Below, piece by piece: positions 35,676-44,795 of a DNA stretch of 64,000 nucleotides. The notes under the pieces are model-generated. The model was given only the letters and a program-made list of their open reading frames with translations, was not told the origin of the DNA and ran no database searches. The translations under genes were made by a program, and so were the position numbers. Each line of letters opens with the position of its first letter. Positions within the stretch are counted from its first letter, which is position 1. Origin of the DNA: Bacteroidota bacterium (GTDB lineage: Bacteria > Bacteroidota > Ignavibacteria > Tepidaquicellales > Tepidaquicellaceae); NCBI GenBank assembly GCA_018266845.1, contig JAFDZO010000006.1, positions 1,014-65,013 on the forward strand, read 5' to 3'.

Positions 35676-37889
35676 TTACTTCAATAAAACCATTTTTCTG
35701 GTTTCAGCATAAGAACTTGTTTCGATTTTATAGAAGTATGTCCCGCTCGCCAAAGATGCAGCATTAAAACTTGCCTCATAAATTCCTGCTTTCAGTTTTT
35801 CATTAACCAAAGATGAAACTTCTTTTCCTGATAAGTCAAACACCGTGATTTTCACGAACTCATCCTTGGGAATTTCAAACTTAATTTTCGTAACCGGATT
35901 AAACGGGTTCGGATAATTTGAATGCAGCCTATGTTTTACCGGAACTATAGAAGATATACTGTTTACGCTGACTGTATTTGTCCTTATAGTTACGGAGCGA
36001 ACCTCACTTGATACCGAATCGGAGTTAATGAATGCAGTCGCAATCCATCCGCAAAAAATTGAGTCGCCTGTCAAACCGAAAGTGTATGCAGCAATGGAAT
36101 CCAGTTTGCTCTTTGCAATTGTAATCCTTGAAGCAGAGCCGTTAGAATCAGCCGTAAATGGAACATAAGCGCCTCCGGGTCTTCTTATTTTCCATTTATA
36201 TTTAATCGCAGGAAGCGTTCCGCTTGAAGTCCAGCTAAAAACAACTTTTGATGTATCATTAAATGTAGTGAAGTAAGACGCGCCGTTTACAGGAGAAACG
36301 AGAGAGATATTGTTAAGAGTGGCTTTAATTGTAAAAACTCCGTTTACTGTATCCGCAAATGCGGGATTTGCGGCATCGTAAATTTTAATCTTGCAATTTG
36401 CCGCAGTCGGAATATATGGAACTGTCCAAACAAAATAGTGCTGCTGCGCAGGAACATTAACACCCAATGACGACCAGCTAATGCCGTTATTTGTAGTAAG
36501 GTCAATATTCATGTTAGCTGTGGAAGAGGTTCCCCAGTAAATATATTGCTGTGAACTTGTGGCAAATATTTCTCCTCCTTGAGGATATGAAAGTAAAAGC
36601 TGCTCAGGCGCGGCAGATATGCACGGAGCGTTCTCTGCATTTGTTCTTATAAGCGCCTTCGGAAGCGGTCCGAATCCAAGCCTTAAATCTATACTTCCGT
36701 TCAGATGGCAGTAGCTCATTATTGTCCCTACTCTTGCTCTTGTTGACCCCGTAAAACAGTTACCTTCAGGTCTGTAACAGGTATCAATTGGTCCCCCGGG
36801 CCAATTGCAGTTAAAAGTATGCGGCGAGCCAAAGTTATGACCAAGCTCGTGAGCAACAACCATCACATCCCACGAGTAAACCGGCAGCTGGCTGTATGCT
36901 CCGGCAATGTTGCTGAAGCCATAGCCGTTGCCATTTGTTGGGGAATCACATAACACATCAAGATATGCAATGCCTCCAAGCCCTCCTGTTCTTCTTGTAA
37001 GAAAATGCGCAAGAGTTCTATTTACGGATGAGAAGTTTGCATTCCAGTGGTCAACAAACTGGCCGAGCAATGCGCCTGATGTAGTTCCGGTATATGGGTC
37101 TGTTGTTGTCCACACATGAATATAAGGCACATTTAACTTTACATTAATATCACGATTGTATATTGCAGATGCCACACTAAGCAGCGCTAATGACGCAGCA
37201 GAAGCATTCGGTACAGATGAGCCGTAAGTGGCATACGTTATCTTGTCTATTTCAAGAGCAATGTTCGCCTGAAGAAAAGTATTGGAAACATTTTCAGCGC
37301 TCAGGTTTTGCATTTGTGTTTTAATCTTTTCAGGAATAGCAAATGCTTCCGAACCGCAGTGAAAATCATTCTTTATTTTCAATTTACTATCCTGATACAG
37401 CACACAATTTTCCGATAAGCTTTTATCGCCGAATGTCGAAAGTGTATAGCTGCTGTTTTCAGTTAACAAAATTCCCTTTACAAAATACTCGGAAATGCAG
37501 ATAACTGCCAGCGAGCTTGCATCATTATTATAAACACCTTTAAAACATCTAAAAGGAATTTTTCCCGTGAAAGTTTTTTCTCCCTCATTTGTCATCATGC
37601 TTATTATTGCATTATCCGTAAGAATGTTGTATTCACTCAGCTTCAGGTTTGCTGCTGCCCCTGTTTCTAAAGGAAGAGTTACTTCAAGCGTTTTTAAGTT
37701 TGAATTTAAAATCCGGTCAACGGCAGCCTTGTTGACATTTAAAAACTGCGCTTCTTCAACTTCTGCGGAAAATTTCAATTTCATTTCTCCAGCTTCCCTT
37801 TCAGATGATTTTGTAAAAAGCGATAAGCTTTGGGCAAAGGAAAAAACAGGGAGTAGTAAAAACAAAACAATGATGAGAGTTTTTTTCAT
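35676..37889 (-). CDS. T9SS type A secreted zinc metallopeptidase (reprolysin/M12-like), copy 1
   Basis: 737 aa. A signal peptide (1-20) is followed by a pro-region (about 20-200) and a catalytic domain of about 205-435. The extended zinc motif HELGHNFGSPH (H347, E348, H351, H357) lies in MVVAHELGHNFGSPHTFNC, and a Met-turn candidate is G-T-I-M-S-Y-C-H downstream. These are metzincin features shared with reprolysin-like M12B/M43-type peptidases. Several Cys (P-I-D-T-C, G-N-C, S-Y-C) suggest disulphides. Then come two Ig-like domains (about 440-640) and a sorting domain from NYPNPFNPVTKIKFEI (about 655) to K-M-V-L-L-K. The neighbour at 37950 is a close paralogue. Confidence 0.87.
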   Translation of the reverse strand: MKKTLIIVLFLLLPVFSFAQSLSLFTKSSEREAGEMKLKFSAEVEEAQFLNVNKAAVDRILNSNLKTLEVTLPLETGAAANLKLSEYNILTDNAIISMMTNEGEKTFTGKIPFRCFKGVYNNDASSLAVICISEYFVKGILLTENSSYTLSTFGDKSLSENCVLYQDSKLKIKNDFHCGSEAFAIPEKIKTQMQNLSAENVSNTFLQANIALEIDKITYATYGSSVPNASAASLALLSVASAIYNRDINVKLNVPYIHVWTTTDPYTGTTSGALLGQFVDHWNANFSSVNRTLAHFLTRRTGGLGGIAYLDVLCDSPTNGNGYGFSNIAGAYSQLPVYSWDVMVVAHELGHNFGSPHTFNCNWPGGPIDTCYRPEGNCFTGSTRARVGTIMSYCHLNGSIDLRLGFGPLPKALIRTNAENAPCISAAPEQLLLSYPQGGEIFATSSQQYIYWGTSSTANMNIDLTTNNGISWSSLGVNVPAQQHYFVWTVPYIPTAANCKIKIYDAANPAFADTVNGVFTIKATLNNISLVSPVNGASYFTTFNDTSKVVFSWTSSGTLPAIKYKWKIRRPGGAYVPFTADSNGSASRITIAKSKLDSIAAYTFGLTGDSIFCGWIATAFINSDSVSSEVRSVTIRTNTVSVNSISSIVPVKHRLHSNYPNPFNPVTKIKFEIPKDEFVKITVFDLSGKEVSSLVNEKLKAGIYEASFNAASLASGTYFYKIETSSYAETRKMVLLK

Positions 37890-37904
37890 ATATATTGAGG
37901 TTTA

Positions 37905-37931
37905 TAAAAAAAATCCCGCCGGAGCGGGATT
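37905..37931 (-). terminator. Terminator of the second metallopeptidase gene
   Basis: AATCCCGC (37912-37919) pairs with GCGGGATT (37924-37931) with a 4-nt loop, U tract on the minus strand. It lies 18 nt after the stop at 37950 and ahead of copy 1. Confidence 0.9.
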
Positions 37932-37949
37932 ATCAATACTTCTTTTATA

Positions 37950-40169
37950 TTATTTAAGAAGAACCATTTTTCTGGTTTCTGTAAATGAGTTTGTTTCAAT
38001 TTTATAAAAGTACGTGCCGCTTGCTAAAGATGCAGCATTGAAGCTTGTCTCATAAGCTCCCGCTTTCAGCTTTTCGCTTACAAGTTCAGTAACAGCTTTA
38101 CCGGATAAATCGAACACTGTTATTTTTACAAACTCATCCTTGGGTATTTCAAATTTAATTTTTGTAACAGGGTTAAACGGATTAGGATAATTTGAGTACA
38201 GCTTATGCTCCGAAGGTATAACGGATGAGATATTACTTACACCGACGGAAGAAGATTTTATTATCAGGATGTTAGCATTACTGGTTACTGAATCTGCATT
38301 CAGATACCCTGTGCCTGCCCATGCGCATAAAACGGAATCGCTGGATAAGCCAAAGCTCTTTGCAAGTGAATCAAGCTTGCTCTTTCTTATGGTCATACGG
38401 GTTGCAGTTCCGTTTGAATCGGAAGTAAAAGTTGTATATTGACCTGAACCTTTTCTAATTTTCCATTTATAGGTTATCCCCGGCAGTGTTCCGGTTGAAG
38501 TCCAGACAAAAGTAATTCTCGATGTATCTGCGGGACTGGTTATTAAAGTAGTCGGGCTTACCGGCGTAACAGTAGAAATTCCGTTTAGCTGAACTTTAAT
38601 AGTAAAATTCGGAGTTGTATCGGAGGCATTCGGATTTCCTGCATCGTAAATCCTCAAACGGGAAGTTGTGCTTGTTGCCATATACGGAACCGTCCAAACA
38701 TAATAATGCTGCTGAGCGGAAATGTTTGTAGCAGCGCTAGTCCATGTCGAACCTGCATTTGTAGAATATTCAATGTTAACGTTTCCTGCCGAAGATGTTC
38801 CCCAATAAATGTACACCTGAGAATTTGTTATAAATGTTTCTCCGCCTTGAGGATATGACAAGAGCATTGATTCAGGAGCCGGACTCATACATCCGGCATT
38901 TTCTGCTCCCTGCCTTATCTTTGCTTTCGGCAAAGGTCCGAAGCCTAAACGTAAGTCTATTCCGGCAGATGTCAGGTGGCAGTAACTCATTATAGTTCCC
39001 GGTCTGGGAATTGCAGGACCTGTATAGCATGTGCCTTCAGGGGTGTAACAAGAGTCTATCATCCCTCCGGGCCATGTGCAGCTATGTGTATGCGGCGAGC
39101 TGAAGTTATGTCCAATTTCATGTGAGACAACCATTGCATCCCATGAATAAGTCGGTAATGGATTTATCGGTCCATCCGTGTTGCTAAAGCCGTAACCATA
39201 TCCGCTTGAAGTTGAAGCGCATAAAGCGTCAATCCAGGCAATGCCTCCCAAGTTGCCGGCTCTTCTTGTAATAAAATGCGCAAGAGTTCTCGGCGCTGCC
39301 TGCATATTGGAATTCCACCAGCTTCTGAATTGATTTAAAAGCCCGCTTGAAGTAGTTGCATTGTACGGGTCAGAAGTTGTCCAGATGTGAATGCTGGGCA
39401 CAACAAATTTTACGTTTATATCACGATTATACAATGCCGAAGAAACACTTAAAAGCGAAAGGCAGTATGCCGATACATTCTGAGACGACTGTCCATACAA
39501 ATTATACGTGAAGTTATCCACTTCTAAAGCAATATTTGCCTGAAGAAATGTGTTCGTTAAACTTTCAGTTCTAAGATTTTGAATATCTCGTTTTGTATTT
39601 TCTGAAAGCGGAAGTTCATCCGCTGCGCAATGAAAATTATTCTTCCTCAGAATTTTATTATTCGCATATAAGATACATTCATTACTCAATCTCGTTTCAT
39701 CTTCAAGAGTTGCAAGAGTGTATGAATTATTATCCGTGAGCAAAAGCGCTTTGACAAAATTATCTGCAAAGCACATTATCACAAGCGAGTTCATATCATT
39801 ATTATAAAAACCCGTGTAGCATTTGAATCTTACGTTTGCCGGAATTGTCTTTCTGCCATCGGCGGTTTCTTCCATTATTACTGCTCCAGGCGTAAGGATT
39901 TTGTATTCGGAAAGTTTTAGATTGGCGGAATTATTTCCATCTAAAGGAATATCAATATTAAGAGTCTTATAATCTGAGTTTAAAATCTGCCTTACACTCT
40001 CTTTGTTAACAGATAAAAAAACCGGAGAATTAACTTCTTTGGAAAATTTTGCATTCAGATTTTCGGACTGTGTGGTCTGGACATTGCCAAACAAACTGAC
40101 ATTTTCACAGAAAGAAACTGAAGGCAAAAAAAGCAATGCCATTGCAAGAAACAAAAATTTTTGCATCAT
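37950..40169 (-). CDS. T9SS type A secreted zinc metallopeptidase, copy 2
   Basis: 739 aa, the same layout as copy 1: signal peptide, pro-region with L-K-L-S-E-Y-K-I-L-T, catalytic domain with HEIGHNFSSPH (H350, E351, H354, H360), Met-turn candidate G-T-I-M-S-Y-C-H, Ig-like domains and sorting domain (NYPNPFNPVTKIKFEI near 658, ending K-M-V-L-L-K). The sorting domains of the two copies are almost identical while the pro-regions differ most. The active site is intact in both, so both should be active enzymes. The tandem arrangement with separate terminators points to gene duplication. Likely role: extracellular protein degradation. No inhibitor gene is adjacent. Confidence 0.87.
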   Translation of the reverse strand: MMQKFLFLAMALLFLPSVSFCENVSLFGNVQTTQSENLNAKFSKEVNSPVFLSVNKESVRQILNSDYKTLNIDIPLDGNNSANLKLSEYKILTPGAVIMEETADGRKTIPANVRFKCYTGFYNNDMNSLVIMCFADNFVKALLLTDNNSYTLATLEDETRLSNECILYANNKILRKNNFHCAADELPLSENTKRDIQNLRTESLTNTFLQANIALEVDNFTYNLYGQSSQNVSAYCLSLLSVSSALYNRDINVKFVVPSIHIWTTSDPYNATTSSGLLNQFRSWWNSNMQAAPRTLAHFITRRAGNLGGIAWIDALCASTSSGYGYGFSNTDGPINPLPTYSWDAMVVSHEIGHNFSSPHTHSCTWPGGMIDSCYTPEGTCYTGPAIPRPGTIMSYCHLTSAGIDLRLGFGPLPKAKIRQGAENAGCMSPAPESMLLSYPQGGETFITNSQVYIYWGTSSAGNVNIEYSTNAGSTWTSAATNISAQQHYYVWTVPYMATSTTSRLRIYDAGNPNASDTTPNFTIKVQLNGISTVTPVSPTTLITSPADTSRITFVWTSTGTLPGITYKWKIRKGSGQYTTFTSDSNGTATRMTIRKSKLDSLAKSFGLSSDSVLCAWAGTGYLNADSVTSNANILIIKSSSVGVSNISSVIPSEHKLYSNYPNPFNPVTKIKFEIPKDEFVKITVFDLSGKAVTELVSEKLKAGAYETSFNAASLASGTYFYKIETNSFTETRKMVLLK

Positions 40170-40274
40170 TTGTTTTAATTTTTTGAATTTTAGTGAATTT
40201 ATAGTAAGGCAATCTCCGCCATAAAATTACAGCCATATCACTTTAAATTCAATAGGAATTTTTAACCTGCAATA

Positions 40275-40574
40275 ATTGCCTCGCCGCCGACAAAAATTTT
40301 TCTTAAAAAATTGAATTTAACCGCAAAGATGCAAAGTTTTTGTAAAGCACGCAAAAAAAAAATATTTTTCCTAAATATCTCAAACATAAAACTAATTGCG
40401 CTTTAATGTCTGTTTTGGCTGAACAATTTCGAGTTTGAGAAATCATATTTCGAGTTTTTTTTAAAAGGTCTTTGCAAACTTTGCTGTCATATTTTGCGTT
40501 CTTTGCGGTTAAATACATATTTACAAGTTATAAAAATTTTTTGTCGTGTGGTAAGAAAAATTGCCTCGCCGCCG
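40275..40574. repeat. MITE-like element, copy C, with unusual flanks
   Basis: The core (about 40290-40559) aligns with copies A and B throughout and keeps the right end TTTTTTGTCGTGTGGT. The left end lacks the CTTATCACACG part and joins GCCGCCG directly to ACAAAAATTTTT. The flanks are a 15-bp perfect direct repeat (ATTGCCTCGCCGCCG at 40275-40289 and 40560-40574) rather than 10 bp, and similarity continues for about 20 bp beyond the right flank (AAAAAAATTTTTCT). The rest of this intergenic region (40170-40274 and 40575-40752) shows nothing I can name. Confidence 0.75.
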
Positions 40575-40752
40575 GAAAAAAATTTTTCTCATAAATTATA
40601 AATTACCAAAGGGATACAAAATCTGAGTCATCTCTGTAAAGTTAGATAAAAAATTTGTCATGGCATTCGGAAGGGACATCAGTAGAAACGCAATATATTA
40701 CGTCTCTACATTAATATGCGCGATTATATATGCTTCGTAAGGATGTAATTTA

Positions 40753-43587
40753 TTACTTTACCTTTTGATTCAATCCTATATACAAAAACTCTTTCTTATT
40801 TCTAATCCACTCTGTAAAAGCATCGCTTGAAGAGGACTTCTCTCTGAGATTAAGAATTTCAATCAAATTGTATTTTATCGCTTCTTCGTAGCTTATGTTT
40901 TTGCTTAAAATAATATCAAATACATTTTTGAATTTATTTTCTTCAAGAGCAGATATTGAATAAATAAACTGCTGAAAGGCATGGCGGTTTGCAGTAAAAC
41001 CCGACACAGTGTTATCGGAAACCCCGTATTCGTTCCAGTAACTTTTCAAAGCTTCGGAAGAGATAAATCTTGGTCCGTAATAATTATTGAACAACAATTT
41101 TTTATATGCTTCAAAACTCTGAGGTGATTTGTAATTTTTTAATGCGTGCGCAATATCTTTGTATAAAATTTTATTACTGTCATTTTCATTTACTATTTCC
41201 AAAAGACGCGATGATACCTTATAGATAAATTCAGTATCGGCTGTATCAACAATAATTTTGCCGAGCGCATTTATTGCAGAAGATTTTACACGAACATTTT
41301 CGTCATAGCTTAAAAGAAGTAATTCTTCTTTTGCAGAAGGATTTCTGGTTTCACCATATAGATAGCAAACGAAAGAAACCTGATTATAGTTTAAGCCGCG
41401 AGGCACTCCCTCCGCCAATAGTGTTTCTTTCAGTTCCCTCTTGAAAACCTCTGACATAGAGTAACCGATTTTGAAAGCTAAATTTCTTAAAACCAGACTC
41501 ACTCTGTGGTCATCAGTATCAAGATACTTCAAAATAAATTCTGCCGTGTTTGCGCTGTCTTCAACAAGCTTATTAAAACCATACTCCTGCCATTTTGAAA
41601 ATCGCGGCTCGATAGTTTTTGCCATTATAAAACATTCTTCAAGCGAATAATTTTTTGAAGAGTTTAACGGCACTTTATAATTATCTCCGCTTACCTGATT
41701 AGGCGCTTCATCCTGAGCAGAATAATCATCAAACGTTCCCCATAACGAGCCGTTGCTTATTGTGCTGTCATATCCTGCTTGCGAATAAAAATCTGTTCCG
41801 CTTCCATCAAGAAAAATTCCAAGGCTGCCGTATTCCCTTCTCGGATTTCCATAGCCCCGGCAATTTCCCGGCTCCTTATTTAAGTAGCCGTCCCTGCCTT
41901 CCGTATCAATGAACATTCCTATTCCGTTTGCATTGCCTGCGCCCTGTGAGAGCGAGTAGGCGGAATAATTATCATTACCTTTTTTATCGTGCAGTAAACC
42001 AAAGCCGTAGTCATGACCGCATCCTTGAGAAACTCCGTTTGACTGATAAAAATCCCAACCATCATCATCCTGCAATAAACCAACTGCTAAGTGAATGCCT
42101 GCTCCTTGCGAATACTGATAGCCGTTATACTTGTCATTTCCTTTTTTGTCAATTAGGCAGCCAAGCGCATACCAGTAGCCGCCGCCCTGCCCGAAAATAT
42201 CCGTATTATAAATATCGTTGCCTTCGCAATCGATCAGCAAGCCGATTCCCCCCGCATAGTAAGGGCGAAGCCCAAGCCCGTACCCCTGACACATTGAAAC
42301 ATAGTGGTCTTCATATCTTCCAATATCTAATGAGCGCGGAGAGATTAAATAAGAATCGTTTCCTTTTTCATCAATAATTGAGCCGATGCCCTGAGTCATA
42401 CCAAATGCCTGCGAGCAGGTGTTTGCGATGTACGTATCATTGCCGGAGTTATCGCAGAGAAGCCCTATACCAAAGCACGCTGCGCCCTGCGAGAAAGCAT
42501 TTCCTTCGTAAATATCATCGCCTGCTTCATCGTACAGCAGACCTATGCCTCCGATAGCTGTGCCGAGCGAGCCGTTTTTTGATTTGTAAATATCGTTTCC
42601 CTCTTTATCAAAAATCATTGAAGTTGAGAACACCGCTCCAGCTAAGCCAAAGTCATCGTATGTATTGTAAAAATCATTTCCTGTAAAATCCATTATGCAC
42701 TGAAAATTATTTCCTATTAGGATTTCGTTTTTCATATTGTAAACATCATCCCCGCCAATATCTATAATTAAATCGAAGTGTCCGTTATACATATTTTTTC
42801 CTTCCGCGCCGATTGCAATGCGAACATCTCCGTCATCGAGATAGTAGTAAAAGTCGCCCTGAACGTATTGGTTGGAGATGTGCTGTTTGTCTAGATTAAG
42901 AAAGCTAATAGTGTTTCCAACAATTGCACTGTAATAGTAATACATCAATCTAAAATAATAATATTCATTGGACAAAAAAGAATCAAAATCAATTTTGGAC
43001 AAAATATCTAAAGTTTGTTTTGATATTTTCCAAGACGAATCTCTGGATTCATTATATTTAAAAATGTCATTACTATTCTCTTTTGTATTATCTTCAGAAT
43101 CTTCTATAATTGAGAAAAGGTTTTTCTTTAAGAAGCTAATTTCTTCTTTGACTAAGTTCTTTTTCAGTTTGGCTTCTTCTACTTTATAATTCTTAATATC
43201 TCTAACAATTCTTTTAAGTAGATTAATATAAGATCTTTCAAAATCCTTTTCATCAATGACAAAGGAAAAATGGCCTTGAATAGTAGGAAAGTCACTCGGT
43301 GCCAAATACCTAACTTTATCAAGTAATTCCATTTTATCTAAATTCTTTAAGCTTTCCATAAACTCAAACGACTTCAGCGGAGACTCCATAATCTCCTTCA
43401 CTTTTGGCAATAATAAATTCGATTGATTCGTAGGAGATTTATCTTTATCGGTTGTGATAGGGATTGTAATATCCTTCTCACTCAATCCTCTGAAAGAAAG
43501 AGTTTTATTCAGCTTTGAATGAATATCTTCCTGCGGAAAACAGTTTACGAAAATTGAGAAAAAGATGATTAAAAATAGTACTTTCAT
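40753..43587 (-). CDS. Exported repeat protein with about twelve 27-residue G-N-D-x-Y repeats and a HEAT-like tail
   Basis: 944 aa; I do not recognise a named family. An N-terminal hydrophobic segment with Cys (MKVLFLIIFFSIFVNCFPQ) suggests export; the Cys context is a poor lipobox. Residues about 30-245 are helical and charged. Residues about 272-600 hold roughly twelve repeats of period near 27 with consensus G-N-D-x-Y-x(5)-S-Q-G-x-G-x(3)-G-I-G-L-L-x-D-x-x (examples: EAGDDIYEGNAFSQGAACFG, KKGNDKYNGYQYSQGAGIHL, KKGNDNYSAYSLSQGAGNAN); one unit carries a longer loop. The Asp/Gly/Asn turns resemble calcium-binding beta-roll turns, but the period is not that of RTX repeats. Residues about 680-850 look like HEAT/ARM helical pairs. 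There is no T9SS domain. It is alone in its unit, divergent from rfaE1. Confidence 0.7.
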   Translation of the reverse strand: MKVLFLIIFFSIFVNCFPQEDIHSKLNKTLSFRGLSEKDITIPITTDKDKSPTNQSNLLLPKVKEIMESPLKSFEFMESLKNLDKMELLDKVRYLAPSDFPTIQGHFSFVIDEKDFERSYINLLKRIVRDIKNYKVEEAKLKKNLVKEEISFLKKNLFSIIEDSEDNTKENSNDIFKYNESRDSSWKISKQTLDILSKIDFDSFLSNEYYYFRLMYYYYSAIVGNTISFLNLDKQHISNQYVQGDFYYYLDDGDVRIAIGAEGKNMYNGHFDLIIDIGGDDVYNMKNEILIGNNFQCIMDFTGNDFYNTYDDFGLAGAVFSTSMIFDKEGNDIYKSKNGSLGTAIGGIGLLYDEAGDDIYEGNAFSQGAACFGIGLLCDNSGNDTYIANTCSQAFGMTQGIGSIIDEKGNDSYLISPRSLDIGRYEDHYVSMCQGYGLGLRPYYAGGIGLLIDCEGNDIYNTDIFGQGGGYWYALGCLIDKKGNDKYNGYQYSQGAGIHLAVGLLQDDDGWDFYQSNGVSQGCGHDYGFGLLHDKKGNDNYSAYSLSQGAGNANGIGMFIDTEGRDGYLNKEPGNCRGYGNPRREYGSLGIFLDGSGTDFYSQAGYDSTISNGSLWGTFDDYSAQDEAPNQVSGDNYKVPLNSSKNYSLEECFIMAKTIEPRFSKWQEYGFNKLVEDSANTAEFILKYLDTDDHRVSLVLRNLAFKIGYSMSEVFKRELKETLLAEGVPRGLNYNQVSFVCYLYGETRNPSAKEELLLLSYDENVRVKSSAINALGKIIVDTADTEFIYKVSSRLLEIVNENDSNKILYKDIAHALKNYKSPQSFEAYKKLLFNNYYGPRFISSEALKSYWNEYGVSDNTVSGFTANRHAFQQFIYSISALEENKFKNVFDIILSKNISYEEAIKYNLIEILNLREKSSSSDAFTEWIRNKKEFLYIGLNQKVK

Positions 43588-43617
43588 AATAACATTTTAT
43601 GCAATTGAGAATTATAT

Positions 43618-43700
43618 TAACCCCACCCTTTAGGGTGGGGTCGAAGAAATATTTAAGCTGCCCTTCAGGGCAAAAAGTTTAACCCTAAAGAGTGAGGTTA
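43618..43700. repeat. Nested-hairpin intergenic repeat
   Basis: Three inverted elements lie within 83 bp: CCCCACCCT/AGGGTGGGG (43621-43640), GCCCT/AGGGC (43660-43671), and an outer pair in which TAACCCCACCCTTTAGGGT at the left end matches the complement of ACCCTAAAGAGTGAGGTTA at the right end. It lies in the divergent promoter region between the repeat protein and rfaE1. No U tract follows, so it is not a simple terminator; it could be a small non-autonomous repeat. Confidence 0.7.
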
Positions 43701-43794
43701 CCGTATTACTTATGTTTATATCTTAGTTTCTTTTAAGAATATTATTCAATCAAACTACATTGAATAACGTAATTTTAAAAGGTATTTTTACGCA

Positions 43795-44790
43795 ATGAAT
43801 TTTACAAATTTAAACTCAATTTTTTCTAAGGCAAACGGCAAAAAAATTGTCGTTATCGGCGATATAATGCTCGATAGATATTTGCTTGGAAACGTAACGC
43901 GAATTTCACCCGAAGCTCCCGTGCAGGTCTTCGATATTGGCACTTCCGAAAACAAACTCGGCGGCGCTGCTAACGTAGCTTACAACATAAAAACACTCGG
44001 CGCAGAGCCGTTACTAATCGGCGTATGCGGGAACGATGATGAAGGAAAAATTTTAAAAAAGGTTTTTGAAGATTTAGGCATCAGTACTGAAGGAATAATC
44101 GCCGAAGCAAATAGAAACACTACGTGCAAAACACGAGTCATCGCAGCCGCGCACCATCTAATCAGATTAGACAGCGAAAGCAGAACAAAAATCTCCGAAG
44201 AATCGTCTGGCAGCATATTAAAAATTCTTGAGGAAACAAAAAACGATTTTGATATAATTATTCTTGAAGATTATAACAAAGGCGTGCTCACAAAATCTTT
44301 AATACACTCCGTAATCGAATTTGCAAAAGAGAACAGCAAGAAAATTCTTGTTGACCCTAAGTTTGAAAACTTCTTTGAATACAAAGATGTATTTCTTTTT
44401 AAGCCGAACAGAAAAGAACTCGAAGATGCTATCTTAAAGCGGACCGACGGAATTGATGAGCTTACCGAACGGGCAAAAGATTTCATCAAAAAAATTAACT
44501 GCAAAAATCTTGTTCTCACATTGGGCGAGCATGGTATGCTCCTAATCGAAAACAATAATGATAAAATTGAAATAGTAAAAGTTCCGACACAGGCGAGAAA
44601 AGTTTCCGATGTTTCCGGCGCAGGCGATACGGTTATATCAACTATTGCAGTTTGTTTAGCGGGCGGCGCTGAAGTAAAAGAGAGCGTTATCATTGCGAAC
44701 TTTGCTGCGGGACTTGTAGTTGAAGAAGTAGGGATAGTGCCTATTTACAAAGATATTTTGATTGAACATTTAGTCGAAAGGGATGTATAA
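43795..44790 (+). CDS. rfaE1: D-glycero-beta-D-manno-heptose-7-phosphate kinase
   Basis: 331 aa, PfkB/ribokinase fold, corresponding to the N-terminal half of E. coli HldE. It phosphorylates heptose-7-phosphate at C1 in ADP-heptose synthesis for the LPS inner core. Visible motifs are VVIGDIMLDRYLLGNVTRIS at the N-terminus, P-E-A-P-V-Q-V with NKLGGAANVAYNI, and the anion-hole/catalytic SDVSGAGDTVIST (Asp of G-A-G-D) near residue 275. The adenylyltransferase half is the next gene, 5 nt downstream. The pair starts the plus-strand run that continues into tamB and rnr. Confidence 0.95.
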   Translation: MNFTNLNSIFSKANGKKIVVIGDIMLDRYLLGNVTRISPEAPVQVFDIGTSENKLGGAANVAYNIKTLGAEPLLIGVCGNDDEGKILKKVFEDLGISTEGIIAEANRNTTCKTRVIAAAHHLIRLDSESRTKISEESSGSILKILEETKNDFDIIILEDYNKGVLTKSLIHSVIEFAKENSKKILVDPKFENFFEYKDVFLFKPNRKELEDAILKRTDGIDELTERAKDFIKKINCKNLVLTLGEHGMLLIENNNDKIEIVKVPTQARKVSDVSGAGDTVISTIAVCLAGGAEVKESVIIANFAAGLVVEEVGIVPIYKDILIEHLVERDV

Positions 44791-44795
44791 ATACT

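Noticed and set aside
37567-38007. Plus-strand open frame of 146 codons
   Set aside because: Crosses the start of one metallopeptidase gene and the terminator and C-terminus of the next, all on the opposite strand; no supporting signals.
40303-40518. 71-aa gene on the minus strand
   Set aside because: It lies wholly inside MITE copy C and begins in the AACCGCAAAG repeat; it is reported as an observation on the element, not as a gene.
41928-42377. Plus-strand open frame of 149 codons
   Set aside because: Antisense to the 27-residue repeat region; the openness follows from the regular codon pattern of the repeats. Composition (His/Arg/Ser/Tyr-rich) is not protein-like.
44271-44693. Minus-strand open frame of 140 codons
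   Set aside because: Shadow of rfaE1, which has complete family motifs on the other strand.
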